From Dehalococcoides mccartyi (lineage in GTDB: Bacteria; Chloroflexota; Dehalococcoidia; Dehalococcoidales; Dehalococcoidaceae): 64,000 nt of DNA. Location of the stretch: NCBI RefSeq assembly GCF_001889305.1, contig NZ_CP013074.1:620001-684000 (forward strand), read 5' to 3'. Under the pieces are notes generated by a model. It did no database searches. It was not told where the DNA came from and saw only the letters and a program-made list of their open reading frames with translations. Positions 25,506 through 34,490 of this stretch are shown here, in pieces (position 1 is the first letter of the stretch; the number at the start of each line of letters is the position of its first letter). A program made the position numbers and the translations under genes.

Positions 25506-25534
25506 ATACTACTTTGGCGTTCATTTGCTGTCAA
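25506..25534 (-). promoter_or_regulatory. Promoter of trxA
   Basis: On the minus strand TTGACA (25529-25534) and TAGTAT (25506-25511) are 17 bp apart. The predicted transcript begins near 25499, about 28 bases before the ATG. Confidence 0.75.
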
Positions 25535-25645
25535 GGCGGTTAAAAACTGGCGGCAGGAGTTCGTATATCACTCGGCTCGGTTAATTTCTTCGGGAAGATG
25601 GCTGTTTATTGCAGAAAAAGGATTTGTTGTGTGGAAGCAATGGGG

Positions 25646-26791
25646 TTAAATGTCATTATCCTCAAGGTTACCGGAATTTGGTACTGCCACTGTTACCATA
25701 GTACCTACATCCGGCTTAGATTGAAGGGAGAGTCGTCCGCCGATAAGCTGTGCCCGTTCCTGCATGCCGGTCAACCCCAGTTTGCCCAAAGCGGCTAAAT
25801 CTCCAACCCGTTCAGGCAGTAAGAACCCTTTGCCATTGTCCTTTATGGTAAGGGTTGCTTTGTATTTACCGAAATCTATGTAAACCCAGGCTTTGGTAGC
25901 CTGAGCATGCTTGCCTACATTACGCAGAGATTCCTGTACTATGCGGAACAGCACCAGTTCGGTTTCAGGGGCAAAGCGGCGGATTTCTCCGTTTACATCT
26001 ATATCAATATTTATTCCGAAGTGTTTTGAAAGGTCAGGTATCAGCCACTCCAAGGCAGGTATTAAACCCAAATCATCCAGTACCGAAGGCCGCAAATCCT
26101 GGGCAAAACGGCGGACTTCACTTAGAGTGCGGTTTACATGGTTTTGCATCTCTTCCAGTTCGGCCAGATTGTCTTCGCCAAGGTTGGGGTTTTTGGTCGC
26201 AAAGCGGTCTATGGCACGTGAAATAACAATTAGATCTTGAGCGGTATCATCGTGCAGTTCCTGGGCAATACGCCGGCGTTCATCTTCCTGAGCTATGGTA
26301 ATTTGTTTGAGGTAAAAACGCAGATTTTGCTGCATCCGCTGGAGTTCTCGCTGGGCGGTTTCCATTTTCAGGTAAGCCTGCTGGCGGTGTTTTTTATCTG
26401 TTTCATAGCTTTCCAGCCAGAGGTTAACTACCAGACCGATTATAATAATGCCAATGATTTCAATAATATCATCCGCGGTTACGGTGTCTGTCACAAAAAT
26501 ATTCGGGATAATAATAGCGATAGCCAGAGTAAGGGATACCAGCCCAGGTCTCAAGCCGAATACCAGAGCTGTATAGGTAACCGGCAGCAGCATTATAAGC
26601 CGTCCTACCGAATGGCGGGTCAGGTACAGAAATGAATCAGGGTCTATCTGGCCGATAAAGGGCAGCAGCTGGGGGTAATGCAGGAAAAATCCCCCGGTAA
26701 ACAGAAGTATCAGTATCCAGATATGCACATTGGCAAGTAATCTGGGCAGGCGGCGAATCTGGCTGTAGAGGAAACTAAATACTTTTTTCAT
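25646..26791 (-). CDS. Sensor histidine kinase (NarL/DegS-type, HisKA_3)
   Basis: The 381-residue kinase begins with about four membrane helices (residues about 20-125) without a recognisable extracellular sensor. A coiled segment leads to the HisKA_3 motif ERRRIAQELHDD with the phospho-accepting His180. The HATPase region has RIVQESLRNVGKHAQA, DNGKGF and GLTGMQERAQLIGG. It lies 14 bases behind its response regulator. The signal may come from the membrane or the quinone pool, but this cannot be read from the sequence. Confidence 0.92.
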   Translation of the reverse strand: MKKVFSFLYSQIRRLPRLLANVHIWILILLFTGGFFLHYPQLLPFIGQIDPDSFLYLTRHSVGRLIMLLPVTYTALVFGLRPGLVSLTLAIAIIIPNIFVTDTVTADDIIEIIGIIIIGLVVNLWLESYETDKKHRQQAYLKMETAQRELQRMQQNLRFYLKQITIAQEDERRRIAQELHDDTAQDLIVISRAIDRFATKNPNLGEDNLAELEEMQNHVNRTLSEVRRFAQDLRPSVLDDLGLIPALEWLIPDLSKHFGINIDIDVNGEIRRFAPETELVLFRIVQESLRNVGKHAQATKAWVYIDFGKYKATLTIKDNGKGFLLPERVGDLAALGKLGLTGMQERAQLIGGRLSLQSKPDVGTMVTVAVPNSGNLEDNDI

Positions 26792-26805
26792 AAGGTCATA
26801 TGGTT

Positions 26806-27480
26806 TCAGGGTAAATCTTCCATGATGAACCAGCCGCGTTTCAACCCGTAGAGAATAGCTTCTGTCCGCGAACCTACAGATAACTTTTTGAAAATATTGG
26901 AAAGATGCGTCTGGATGGTACGGTTGGATAAATATAACTGGTCGGCAATATCCTTGTTGCTGACGCCCCGTGCCGCCATTTTAAGCACCTCTATTTCACG
27001 TTCGGTAAGCGGGTTTACGGCTGATACTTCCTCTGTTTTAGCAGCTTTATTAATCAGCTGGTCAATAACCCGGCGGGTGGTAGAGGGCTGCAGTACCGAT
27101 TCTCCGGCATATACGGAACGGATAGCTTCCAGCAACTGGGTGCCTTTAACGTTTTTAAGCAGAAAACCGGCGGCGCCTGCTTCCAGTATGGCCAGAATAT
27201 ACTGTTCAGATTCGTAAGCGGTAAGTATGAGTATGGCAGTGGTAGGCAGGAGCTGTTTTATTTGTTTGGTGGCCTCAATTCCATTTAAGCGGGGCATGGC
27301 AATATCCATAACAACCACATCAGGGTGAACCTTCATGGACATTTCCACAGCCTCAACCCCGTCTGAGGCTTCGCCAACTACCATCATGCCGGACTCGCGC
27401 TGGATAAGTTCCCGTGTGCCTTCACGCACAATTACGTGGTCATCTGCCAAAAGCACTTTTATCATTTGGGTAGTTTGCAT
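26806..27480 (-). CDS. NarL/LuxR-family response regulator
   Basis: The 224-residue regulator has a receiver domain with acidic pocket LLADDH, phosphorylation site Asp59 in VVVMDIAMPRLNG, and the conserved threonine and lysine (LTAYE, LLKNV). The C-terminal LuxR helix-turn-helix reads LTEREIEVLKMAARGVSNKDIADQL...IQTHLSNIFKKL. It forms a two-component pair with the downstream kinase. GAGGG precedes the ATG in a leader of about 12 bases. Targets are unknown. Confidence 0.94.
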   Translation of the reverse strand: MQTTQMIKVLLADDHVIVREGTRELIQRESGMMVVGEASDGVEAVEMSMKVHPDVVVMDIAMPRLNGIEATKQIKQLLPTTAILILTAYESEQYILAILEAGAAGFLLKNVKGTQLLEAIRSVYAGESVLQPSTTRRVIDQLINKAAKTEEVSAVNPLTEREIEVLKMAARGVSNKDIADQLYLSNRTIQTHLSNIFKKLSVGSRTEAILYGLKRGWFIMEDLP

Positions 27481-27498
27481 AATGTTTCCCTCGTTCTA

Positions 27499-27527
27499 AT
27501 TATATACTCAGGGCAGGGATGGTTCAA
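27499..27527 (-). promoter_or_regulatory. Promoter of the two-component operon
   Basis: On the minus strand TTGAAC (27522-27527) and TATAAT (27499-27504) are separated by exactly 17 bp, the same boxes as at aspS. It lies between the DUF3786 gene and the regulator, so the two-component genes need not depend on the one-carbon operon upstream. Confidence 0.8.
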
Positions 27528-27558
27528 CGCATTTGTCAGGCAGCACATTTTAACGAGT

Positions 27559-28194
27559 TTATTGAGTAAGTCTCCTGCCAAGGTTCTGGCAGATTTCAGT
27601 AATGGCTTCAGTATCCAGATAATGTGAGATGGATCGGTCAAAGATAATATTACCCTCCGGGGGGAATTCATCGTCTCCCTGCCAGAATACCAGCCAGAGG
27701 GGCAGTCGGGGCAGGGCTTGAAATAAGAAACTCATATCAGCCTGGTCTGTTTTTTCACCGCCTAGTGACAGAGCGGATAAGGTCAGTTTAGCCCTATCTG
27801 CGGTATAAAGGGCTATCAGCCCTTTGAGCACCCTGTTATAGAAAACAGGCTGGTAGTTGGCACCCTCAGGCAGTTCTTTAAAGCTTATCTGTTCGTGCAG
27901 AACTGGTGTCCTGTCTGCCTTTAGCAGGTAATGCAGTATCAGGGCTTCTTCACGCAGGGACAGGTCTGTATCAGGGCTAGTTACGGCTGCGTTTCGGGTG
28001 TCTACCTTTATCTTAAACCCGAAATATTCAAGCTGGATAAAGGGTGGCTGGAATACCGCACCTGAGTTTTGGCACATTTTATTAAAATCCTGCACGGCCA
28101 GAAAACGGCTGCGGTTAAGTTCAAGGGTGCGCTGGGTGGCCAGTTCAAAATTACGCTGGTTTGGCAGGCGGAAACCTTCTCCTAAATTCATCAT
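27559..28194 (-). CDS. DUF3786-domain protein at the end of the acs cluster
   Basis: The 211-residue protein resembles the DUF3786 family, seen in LREEALILHYLLKA, ISFKELPEGANYQPVFYNRV, LPRLPLWLVFWQGDDEFPPEGNIIFD and the final SHYLDTEAI. The function of this family is unknown. The gene starts 19 bases after acsC with GGAGGG before the ATG pair, so it is probably made together with acetyl-CoA synthase. A role in corrinoid or metal-centre assembly is possible but only from context. Confidence 0.75.
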   Translation of the reverse strand: MMNLGEGFRLPNQRNFELATQRTLELNRSRFLAVQDFNKMCQNSGAVFQPPFIQLEYFGFKIKVDTRNAAVTSPDTDLSLREEALILHYLLKADRTPVLHEQISFKELPEGANYQPVFYNRVLKGLIALYTADRAKLTLSALSLGGEKTDQADMSFLFQALPRLPLWLVFWQGDDEFPPEGNIIFDRSISHYLDTEAITEICQNLGRRLTQ

Positions 28195-28212
28195 TTAACC
28201 CTCCGGTTTATG

Positions 28213-29559
28213 TTAGGGTTTAAACTGCTTTAAATAGGCCGGTATATGAGCGGCTTCACGCGGACCGACCATTATCTCCCAACCGGATAATTCTTCTTCC
28301 AGACCTCCGCTTTCCATTGAAGCGTAGCCCGGTATAATCAGCTTGCGGTGGTTGATTTTAGCGGCAATGCCGCTGTTTTTTACAAATTTACCAATGGTAT
28401 CAGCCCCGAATTTGCCTGCTGCCCAGGCGGTCATGACCGAAAGCCCTTCGGTGTCTTTTATCATCAGGTAACAGGGTACACGGCTGTTTTCCATCTCACC
28501 GGAGACAATAAAATATGTCAGCGAGAAATTGCAGGTAAGCATGACAGGTGAATTGGCATCCGGGGTGTTTATTTCATAAATACCCTCGGTAGTAGCCAAA
28601 GGCCGCTGGGGGTCGGTGTAAAGGTTCATACGTGTTACCAGCAAAGGGAACAGGGTTTCACCGCTAAAGTCAGACAGCACCAGTATACCTGCATATTTGG
28701 CAGTCAGTATGCCGGCAAAAAGTGATTCTTTCATGGGGTCTTGGGTCATCTGGCAGGGGAAATTGATGACCGAAAAACCCATGGGCCGGAATTTTTTCGA
28801 AATGGCTGAGCGTCTTATGGCAACGTTGTCAGATAAGGCCTGTTTTAAATTTTCGGCAGAGCTGTCCAGCACAATATCTTTTATTCCCAGTGATTGAAGT
28901 TTAACGCTAAGGTCAGCCAAATCTGCCAGGTTAGCCGCTTTGGCTACCAGCGGACAGTTGTATTTTTTAGCCAGCTCTGCCATTTCGCTGCTGTTTTCGG
29001 CTGTGGCGGCGTAAAGAAGCGGTTTGCGTTCAGCGCAAATCTTCAAAGATTCATCAAGTACGGCGGTATCAGCACACATCAGCATGAGGCTGGCCGGGCA
29101 TTTTTCGGCGGCCAGTTTGACCAGCTTCAGGTATTTTTCACCTGAGCCGCTGTCTGCCCTGAGTGCCAGCATATCCGGCTTCAGAATAGCACCCACCCGT
29201 TTGTACTGAAAACGGTTGAAAGCGGCCAGTTTGGCATCCTGTTCCGTCTCGCTCAGGCTGTCTGAGATGAGCAGGGCAATACCCGGCTGGTGCTCAAAGC
29301 GTTTTTCATGGCGGTGCATGACAGTTTCGCCGCCGGTTTTAAAAGAGTAATCACCTGTACCTATGCTCACTGTCCTGACCGGGGGGGCGGAAGCTTCCTC
29401 CAGCTTTTGTTTGGCTTCTTCCGAAACGTAAGGGCAGGCAGAAAGTTCAGCCCGGCCTCCTGCCAGACTCATGGCGAATGCCAGACAAGTGGGTACGCCG
29501 CATTCGCCGCAATTGGTTCGGGGTAAAAATTTATAAATTTCTATACCGGTAGGTGACAT
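28213..29559 (-). CDS. acsC: Corrinoid iron-sulfur protein large subunit (AcsC)
   Basis: The 448-residue large subunit of the corrinoid iron-sulfur protein carries the methyl group on cobalamin to acetyl-CoA synthase. The N-terminal 4Fe-4S domain has the Cys pattern NCGECGVPTCLAFA followed by ACPYVS. The middle is a TIM barrel, and the C-terminal part is the cobalamin-binding region. Its length matches AcsC/CdhE. It follows acsB by 20 bases. The nearby corrinoid salvage operons could supply its cofactor. Confidence 0.93.
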   Translation of the reverse strand: MSPTGIEIYKFLPRTNCGECGVPTCLAFAMSLAGGRAELSACPYVSEEAKQKLEEASAPPVRTVSIGTGDYSFKTGGETVMHRHEKRFEHQPGIALLISDSLSETEQDAKLAAFNRFQYKRVGAILKPDMLALRADSGSGEKYLKLVKLAAEKCPASLMLMCADTAVLDESLKICAERKPLLYAATAENSSEMAELAKKYNCPLVAKAANLADLADLSVKLQSLGIKDIVLDSSAENLKQALSDNVAIRRSAISKKFRPMGFSVINFPCQMTQDPMKESLFAGILTAKYAGILVLSDFSGETLFPLLVTRMNLYTDPQRPLATTEGIYEINTPDANSPVMLTCNFSLTYFIVSGEMENSRVPCYLMIKDTEGLSVMTAWAAGKFGADTIGKFVKNSGIAAKINHRKLIIPGYASMESGGLEEELSGWEIMVGPREAAHIPAYLKQFKP

Positions 29560-29579
29560 AATATCAAACGGGCTCCTTT

Positions 29580-31781
29580 CTAGATAAGTGGCTCAAGGGT
29601 CAGCGCCGGGTGTTGTTTTTCTTCAAGGAAGGGGAGTATTTCTTCCTCGGTAGTGCCTACGCTTTCGTCTGCAATCCGCTCCAGCAAATCCGGTATGCCC
29701 AGTTCGGCGGCTCTGGCATTAAACCGTTCCCGTATCTCGTCTTTCAGGGATTTGGGCATCCATACCAGACGGAGCAGGCCGTTTTCGGCGGAGATAAATT
29801 TGCGTTGGGTAATATTGTATTTGCTGTGGCCCAGAAAACCGGGGGTGGTAATGCCCCCGCCGATAGTCCCGGCCAGAGTAGTAAATTTCATACCGCAGGG
29901 TGTCATCCCGGCATATTCGCGGTTTACGGTCATAACCCCGTTGCACAGAGGGAGTATGGACGCAATACACTCGCAGCAGCCGCAGGTGGTCATGGGGTCA
30001 TGGATTATGCTGTAAAGATTATAATGGCTGACCACCCCGCCGGATGTTTTTTCTACAAACTGGTTTATACCTGACCATTGCCCAAGTTTAGCATCAATAA
30101 CTGCCCCCTTGTTTACCGGCTGGTTGGGCCCTAAATTATTAATCTCATTGGAAGCCCGGCAGTCCATCCAGTTGTAAGCCCCGCATAGCCCGGTTCTTTC
30201 GGGGCTGACTATACAGACGTGGCTGGGGGCAAATGACTGGCAGAGGGTGCAGGAATAAAAAGTCTCGGTATTTTCATCAGTCATGCCCTCAATGCGTTCA
30301 TCCCGCTTGGCATAAATCTTTTTGGACTGCCCGCTTATCTCGGCCACTTTTTCAGGTGTGGTATATAGTTTTATCTGTATTTTGTCTACTATACCTCCGA
30401 AATCCTGATGCAGTTTGGCATGGAGAATAGAGCCGATATGCTTTAAGGAAAAGCCCTTGGCGGCTGCGCCTTTGCTTACACGCAGCCAGGCTATATCTCT
30501 CTGGCCGATATGCATAACACCCTGAGCGTAGTTTAAGAGGTGGTGTATCTGGCGTTCCAGTATAGGTTCGTAATCTTCATTCATCTTGTGTCCGGCTGCT
30601 TCTACCACTATAGCCAGCGGCAGGCGGGAGCCTTCGGGTACATCAGATACATCCTGTCCGAACAGTTCTATTTTGCCGTCGGTAACATTATCCATTTTGG
30701 CGGTTGTTACCAGCTCTACCATCTGGGTGCGTCCGCCACCGCATTCCAGATATATCTGTTCGCCCCGTACCCGTTCTCCTTCGTAGGCAGGGCCGTAAGC
30801 CACCGGAACAGGCACTTTGGTTATATTTACTTTTATTCCCCGGACGTCCATAGCCTTGGAGACGATGCGGTCATAAGGTATTCCTGCCAGCACTGAATCA
30901 ACCGCATCCACCCCCGGCAGAATGGGCAGCACGGATTTGTCCGCAATAATGGGGAAGCCGAAATTGAGCGCCCCGGCGGCATTGGCATACCATTCGTCAC
31001 TTATATCTCCCAGCGGCATAACAAAGGCCTTTATGCGCTCCTGGCTGTATTCAAAAAGTTTGGTACGGTTGCCCGGCTCTACATTGCCGAATGACAGGGC
31101 TACCCTGACGGCAAAGCCGAAGGCAAAGATGGCGGCGGTGGGTTCATCCCCGAAGGAAACCAGACGGGGTGTCCAGCCAAGCTCAACCCCGGCATCAGCC
31201 AGCTGGCTGGCAAAACGCTTGCCTTGAGATTCACCGCACATAAACGTATACAGATTTTTCTGCTGAAGCTCAGCGGCTATGCTTTCGGCCGTGGTATTAT
31301 CAGGTGCCGCACCTATAATGGCGGCAAAACCGGGGGCGGTGCCGTCTACAAACTCTACCCCGCGTTTACGCAGAATAATATCATCAGCCGCACCCAGCCA
31401 GATATTCTCAGGGGTGGGGTCTTCGGTATTGGTGTAATATTCCGGCTGGCTCAGATAACGCAGAGCTTCCAGCATTTCCTCTGCAAACAGGGTGGCCAGA
31501 CCGGCCTCAAGCACCGCACCCAGCTCGGTTACATCTTCGGCTTTTACCTCCGGCGGGGGCAGCATCTTGAAGCATTTATCAAAAACGGTCTCCATATCAG
31601 ACAGTTTTTCAACCTTAATACCCAGTATGCCGTAAATGACCGGCAGGAAATAGGCGGTATTCGGGAAACCCACTGCTGTATCAGGGCAGTTTGCGGCTAG
31701 TGTTTGTTTAAATATTTCATAACTAGCATTTACTATGTTTCTGGCGCCATTTACAGAAGCTTCGGCTACTGTATTACTCAT
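29580..31781 (-). CDS. acsB: Acetyl-CoA synthase (CO dehydrogenase/acetyl-CoA synthase beta subunit)
   Basis: The 733-residue protein is the nickel enzyme that makes or cleaves acetyl-CoA from a methyl group, CO and CoA. The A-cluster ligands are all present: Cys511, Cys514, Cys523 and Cys533 for the 4Fe-4S cluster and proximal metal, and Cys600-Gly-Cys602 for the distal nickel. They are offset by five from Moorella numbering. The N-terminal third, which in Moorella contacts the CO dehydrogenase and its CO tunnel, is retained. No CO dehydrogenase gene accompanies it here. Confidence 0.96.
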   Translation of the reverse strand: MSNTVAEASVNGARNIVNASYEIFKQTLAANCPDTAVGFPNTAYFLPVIYGILGIKVEKLSDMETVFDKCFKMLPPPEVKAEDVTELGAVLEAGLATLFAEEMLEALRYLSQPEYYTNTEDPTPENIWLGAADDIILRKRGVEFVDGTAPGFAAIIGAAPDNTTAESIAAELQQKNLYTFMCGESQGKRFASQLADAGVELGWTPRLVSFGDEPTAAIFAFGFAVRVALSFGNVEPGNRTKLFEYSQERIKAFVMPLGDISDEWYANAAGALNFGFPIIADKSVLPILPGVDAVDSVLAGIPYDRIVSKAMDVRGIKVNITKVPVPVAYGPAYEGERVRGEQIYLECGGGRTQMVELVTTAKMDNVTDGKIELFGQDVSDVPEGSRLPLAIVVEAAGHKMNEDYEPILERQIHHLLNYAQGVMHIGQRDIAWLRVSKGAAAKGFSLKHIGSILHAKLHQDFGGIVDKIQIKLYTTPEKVAEISGQSKKIYAKRDERIEGMTDENTETFYSCTLCQSFAPSHVCIVSPERTGLCGAYNWMDCRASNEINNLGPNQPVNKGAVIDAKLGQWSGINQFVEKTSGGVVSHYNLYSIIHDPMTTCGCCECIASILPLCNGVMTVNREYAGMTPCGMKFTTLAGTIGGGITTPGFLGHSKYNITQRKFISAENGLLRLVWMPKSLKDEIRERFNARAAELGIPDLLERIADESVGTTEEEILPFLEEKQHPALTLEPLI

Positions 31782-31840
31782 TTTTCATGTCCCTCCTTGA
31801 TAATCAGGGCATTACCTGTAAGTGCATTATGCGGGCGGGG

Positions 31841-32782
31841 TTAGCTAAGTTCGTCTATCAGTTCACCCGCCAGCCGCATAGATTCCGGATGGCGTATTAC
31901 CAGTATATCCGCCCCGGCAATAAGTAAAATAGCAGCGGACATAGCTTCAATCATAATAGCCCGTTTTTCGGTCTTGCCCATTTCCGGGCTTTCCGCTTCA
32001 GGTATTTTGGCTTCTTTGGTTTTCCAGGCTTCCCGCCCTATATTGCAGATAAGGGGGTACTGGAGGCGTTCGTCCTGCTGGGTGAGCGCCGCCAGACGGA
32101 TGCGTTCTATCACCGAATACGAATACTCTATGCCGTATCCTATGCTGCTGACAGTGGGGTCCATAATCAGCCCTTCGGCGGGTACGCCCAGATTGCCCAG
32201 CAGGATATTAAGCTGTTTAGCCAAGTTTATATCTATGGGTGACGAAGCGATAATAGTATGTTTATAGGCCATGGCCTGGGCGGCTATTTTCTTATAGTCA
32301 CCCTCTTCCACCGGCCCAAGTATAAGCTTTTTATCAGGGCAGGCTTCACTTGCCTTGCGGAGTACCTCGGTGTCCTTTTCATGGTTAGCCGTTCCCCAGA
32401 CTATCAGGGGTACATCCACGGCATCTGCCACTTCCCGGACAATTTTGGCAGATTCTTCGGCAGAGCGGTCAAGCCCGTTCGGGTCAGTGCTTTCCAGTTG
32501 AAGGCAGATAAGCTCCGCCCCGTATGTATCAACACATTTTTTAGCCCAGATGACCGGGTTATTGACTGCATCCCCAAAGGGCTTTAAAACATCTTCCGGC
32601 CAATCTTCGGGCGGGGTGTCCTGTATTTCCATGGCTATTTTAGGTTTGCGGGGCATTTCCCCCTCAAACAGGTAAAAGGGCATGGAAGTTTCACCGCCTG
32701 CAGTGACGGCTTTCGGCCCTTCACCCAGGGTTATTTCCTTGATACGGCCGTTGTAGTTTATTTTAGGCGTTTCAAATGGCAT
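31841..32782 (-). CDS. acsD: Corrinoid iron-sulfur protein small subunit (AcsD)
   Basis: The 313-residue small subunit forms a TIM barrel that pairs with AcsC and helps hold the corrinoid. Segments such as ELICLQLESTDPNGLDRS, VPLIVWGTANHEKD and MDPTVSSIGYGIEYSYSVIERIR are typical of AcsD/CdhD. GAGGAAAG precedes the ATG. It sits between folD and acsB. Confidence 0.93.
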   Translation of the reverse strand: MPFETPKINYNGRIKEITLGEGPKAVTAGGETSMPFYLFEGEMPRKPKIAMEIQDTPPEDWPEDVLKPFGDAVNNPVIWAKKCVDTYGAELICLQLESTDPNGLDRSAEESAKIVREVADAVDVPLIVWGTANHEKDTEVLRKASEACPDKKLILGPVEEGDYKKIAAQAMAYKHTIIASSPIDINLAKQLNILLGNLGVPAEGLIMDPTVSSIGYGIEYSYSVIERIRLAALTQQDERLQYPLICNIGREAWKTKEAKIPEAESPEMGKTEKRAIMIEAMSAAILLIAGADILVIRHPESMRLAGELIDELS

Positions 32783-32817
32783 AAACTTTCCTCCATGAGG
32801 GGGTTAAAAGTATTTGT

Positions 32818-33708
32818 CTATTTTACCAGACCGGCAGCCCTTTTGGCGGCAGTCAGGGTATTTAGCATAAGCATAATAATAGTCATAGGGCCTACACCTT
32901 TGGGTACGGGGGTAATGGCAAAGGCCTTTTCCTTGACGGCTTCAAAATCAACATCACCGGAAAGTATCCGCTTGCCTTCGGGTGTGTAGCCTATACAGGT
33001 TGTGCCTACATCTATCACCACCGCGCCCGGCCTGACCATATCTGCGGTGATAAATTTGGGCTTGCCCATGGCGGATACCAGTATATCTGCCTGCGAAGTT
33101 ATCAGCGGCAGGTTTTTAGTGCCGCTGTGGCAGATAGTGACTGTGGCGTTTGCCCCCGGAGCTTTTTGCAGCAGAATATTGGCCAGCGGCTTGCCGACCA
33201 GATTGCTCCGTCCCACTATAACCACATGGGTGCCCTCTATCTTTATGCCCGAGCGGATTAAGAGCTCCTGAACGCCGTGCGGGGTGCAGGGCAAAAAGCA
33301 GGGTTCACCCAGGCACATTCTGCCTACGTTTACCGGGTGGAAACCGTCTACATCTTTATCCGGATTTATGGCATTTAAGACCAGATTTTCTGAAATCTGG
33401 ACGGGCAGGGGTACCTGTACCAGAATACCGCTTATTTTGGGGTCTGCATTCAGCATGGCTATCAGGGTCAGCAAATCCTCGTTGGTGGCACTCTGGGGCA
33501 GCGGGTGATGCTCTGAATATATACCCAGATTCTGGCACATTTTTATTTTGGAGTCTACATAAGAGTGCGAAGCAGGGTCATCTCCCACCAGTACGGTGGC
33601 CAGACCGGGTACTATGCCGTGCTTGGCTTTAAGTGCAGTTACTTCACTGCGTATCTCTTCGCGGATGGCTGCGGCTATTTCTGTGCCGTTTATAATATGT
33701 GCGCTCAT
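32818..33708 (-). CDS. folD: Methylenetetrahydrofolate dehydrogenase / methenyltetrahydrofolate cyclohydrolase
   Basis: The 296-residue bifunctional enzyme interconverts formyl-, methenyl- and methylene-tetrahydrofolate. The catalytic lysine region is VDSKIKMCQNLGI, the folate motif is VPLPVQI, PDKDVDGFHPVNVGRM is conserved, and the Rossmann motif is VVIGRSNLVGKPLANIL. The start ATG overlaps the stop of the cooC-like gene (TAATG). Together with fhs it supplies the folate branch of the pathway. Confidence 0.96.
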   Translation of the reverse strand: MSAHIINGTEIAAAIREEIRSEVTALKAKHGIVPGLATVLVGDDPASHSYVDSKIKMCQNLGIYSEHHPLPQSATNEDLLTLIAMLNADPKISGILVQVPLPVQISENLVLNAINPDKDVDGFHPVNVGRMCLGEPCFLPCTPHGVQELLIRSGIKIEGTHVVIVGRSNLVGKPLANILLQKAPGANATVTICHSGTKNLPLITSQADILVSAMGKPKFITADMVRPGAVVIDVGTTCIGYTPEGKRILSGDVDFEAVKEKAFAITPVPKGVGPMTIIMLMLNTLTAAKRAAGLVK

Positions 33709-34490
33709 TATTCTGATACCTCTGTGCGGTTTTTAATGCCAAGCCGGGTTGAAAGTATTTTGGCCACTGCCTGCACTGCCGGAGAGTTGTCAGGCAATTT
33801 AAGCAGGGGGGTTTGCTTCAGGTCAAATTCACGTATCATTTCATCTGCCGGCACGGTATCTGTATAGGCTATGCCCAGTTTATTAATCTCCGCCTCCAGA
33901 CGCGGGTCAAGCGTTCCGGTGACCATGTTTATAATAACAGAAATCTGGCTGACATTAAGTTTCATTTCATCTACCAGCTGGCGTATCCGCCCCAGTGTCC
34001 GCACCCCTTTGACCGAGTGGTCAGATACTATAAAAAGGTGGTCTACATTCTGGGTGGTGCGGCGGGACAGGTGTTCCATACCGGCCTCGTTATCCATAAC
34101 TACATAGCGGTAGTTCTGGCTGAGTTTGTCTATATAACTGCGCAGGATGCTGTTAGGGTAGCAGTAACAGCCGTCACCTTCGCCCCGGCCCATGCTTATC
34201 ATATCCAGCCCTTTGCTTTCCGCCAGAGTGGTATTCAGCTGATACTCCAGATAAGCTTCTTTGGTCATGCCGGGTGGCAGGTTTAATTTTACATTGTTAA
34301 AGCTGGCTATCAGCCCGCCCACAGTCTGCAGGACGTCTAAACCCAGGCTTTCCCCCAGATTGGCATTGGCATCAGCATCTACCGCCAGCACCGGGGTGAG
34401 AGAGTTTTTTAAAAGCTGGCGTATAATCAGACTGGAAACGGATGTTTTGCCTACCCCGCCCTTGCCTGCCAGTGCAATAGTATAGGTCAA
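33708..34490 (-). CDS. CooC/AcsF-like nickel-insertion ATPase
   Basis: The 260-residue MinD-type P-loop ATPase starts with the deviant Walker A GKGGVGKTSVSSL. It has the family sequence DADANANLGESLG and the segment YVVMDNEAGMEHLSRRT. CooC and AcsF insert nickel into CO dehydrogenase or acetyl-CoA synthase. Because no CO dehydrogenase is encoded here, maturation of AcsB is the likelier role. The start is TTG inside the end of the preceding gene, with GGAGG six bases before it. Confidence 0.87.
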   Translation of the reverse strand: MTYTIALAGKGGVGKTSVSSLIIRQLLKNSLTPVLAVDADANANLGESLGLDVLQTVGGLIASFNNVKLNLPPGMTKEAYLEYQLNTTLAESKGLDMISMGRGEGDGCYCYPNSILRSYIDKLSQNYRYVVMDNEAGMEHLSRRTTQNVDHLFIVSDHSVKGVRTLGRIRQLVDEMKLNVSQISVIINMVTGTLDPRLEAEINKLGIAYTDTVPADEMIREFDLKQTPLLKLPDNSPAVQAVAKILSTRLGIKNRTEVSE

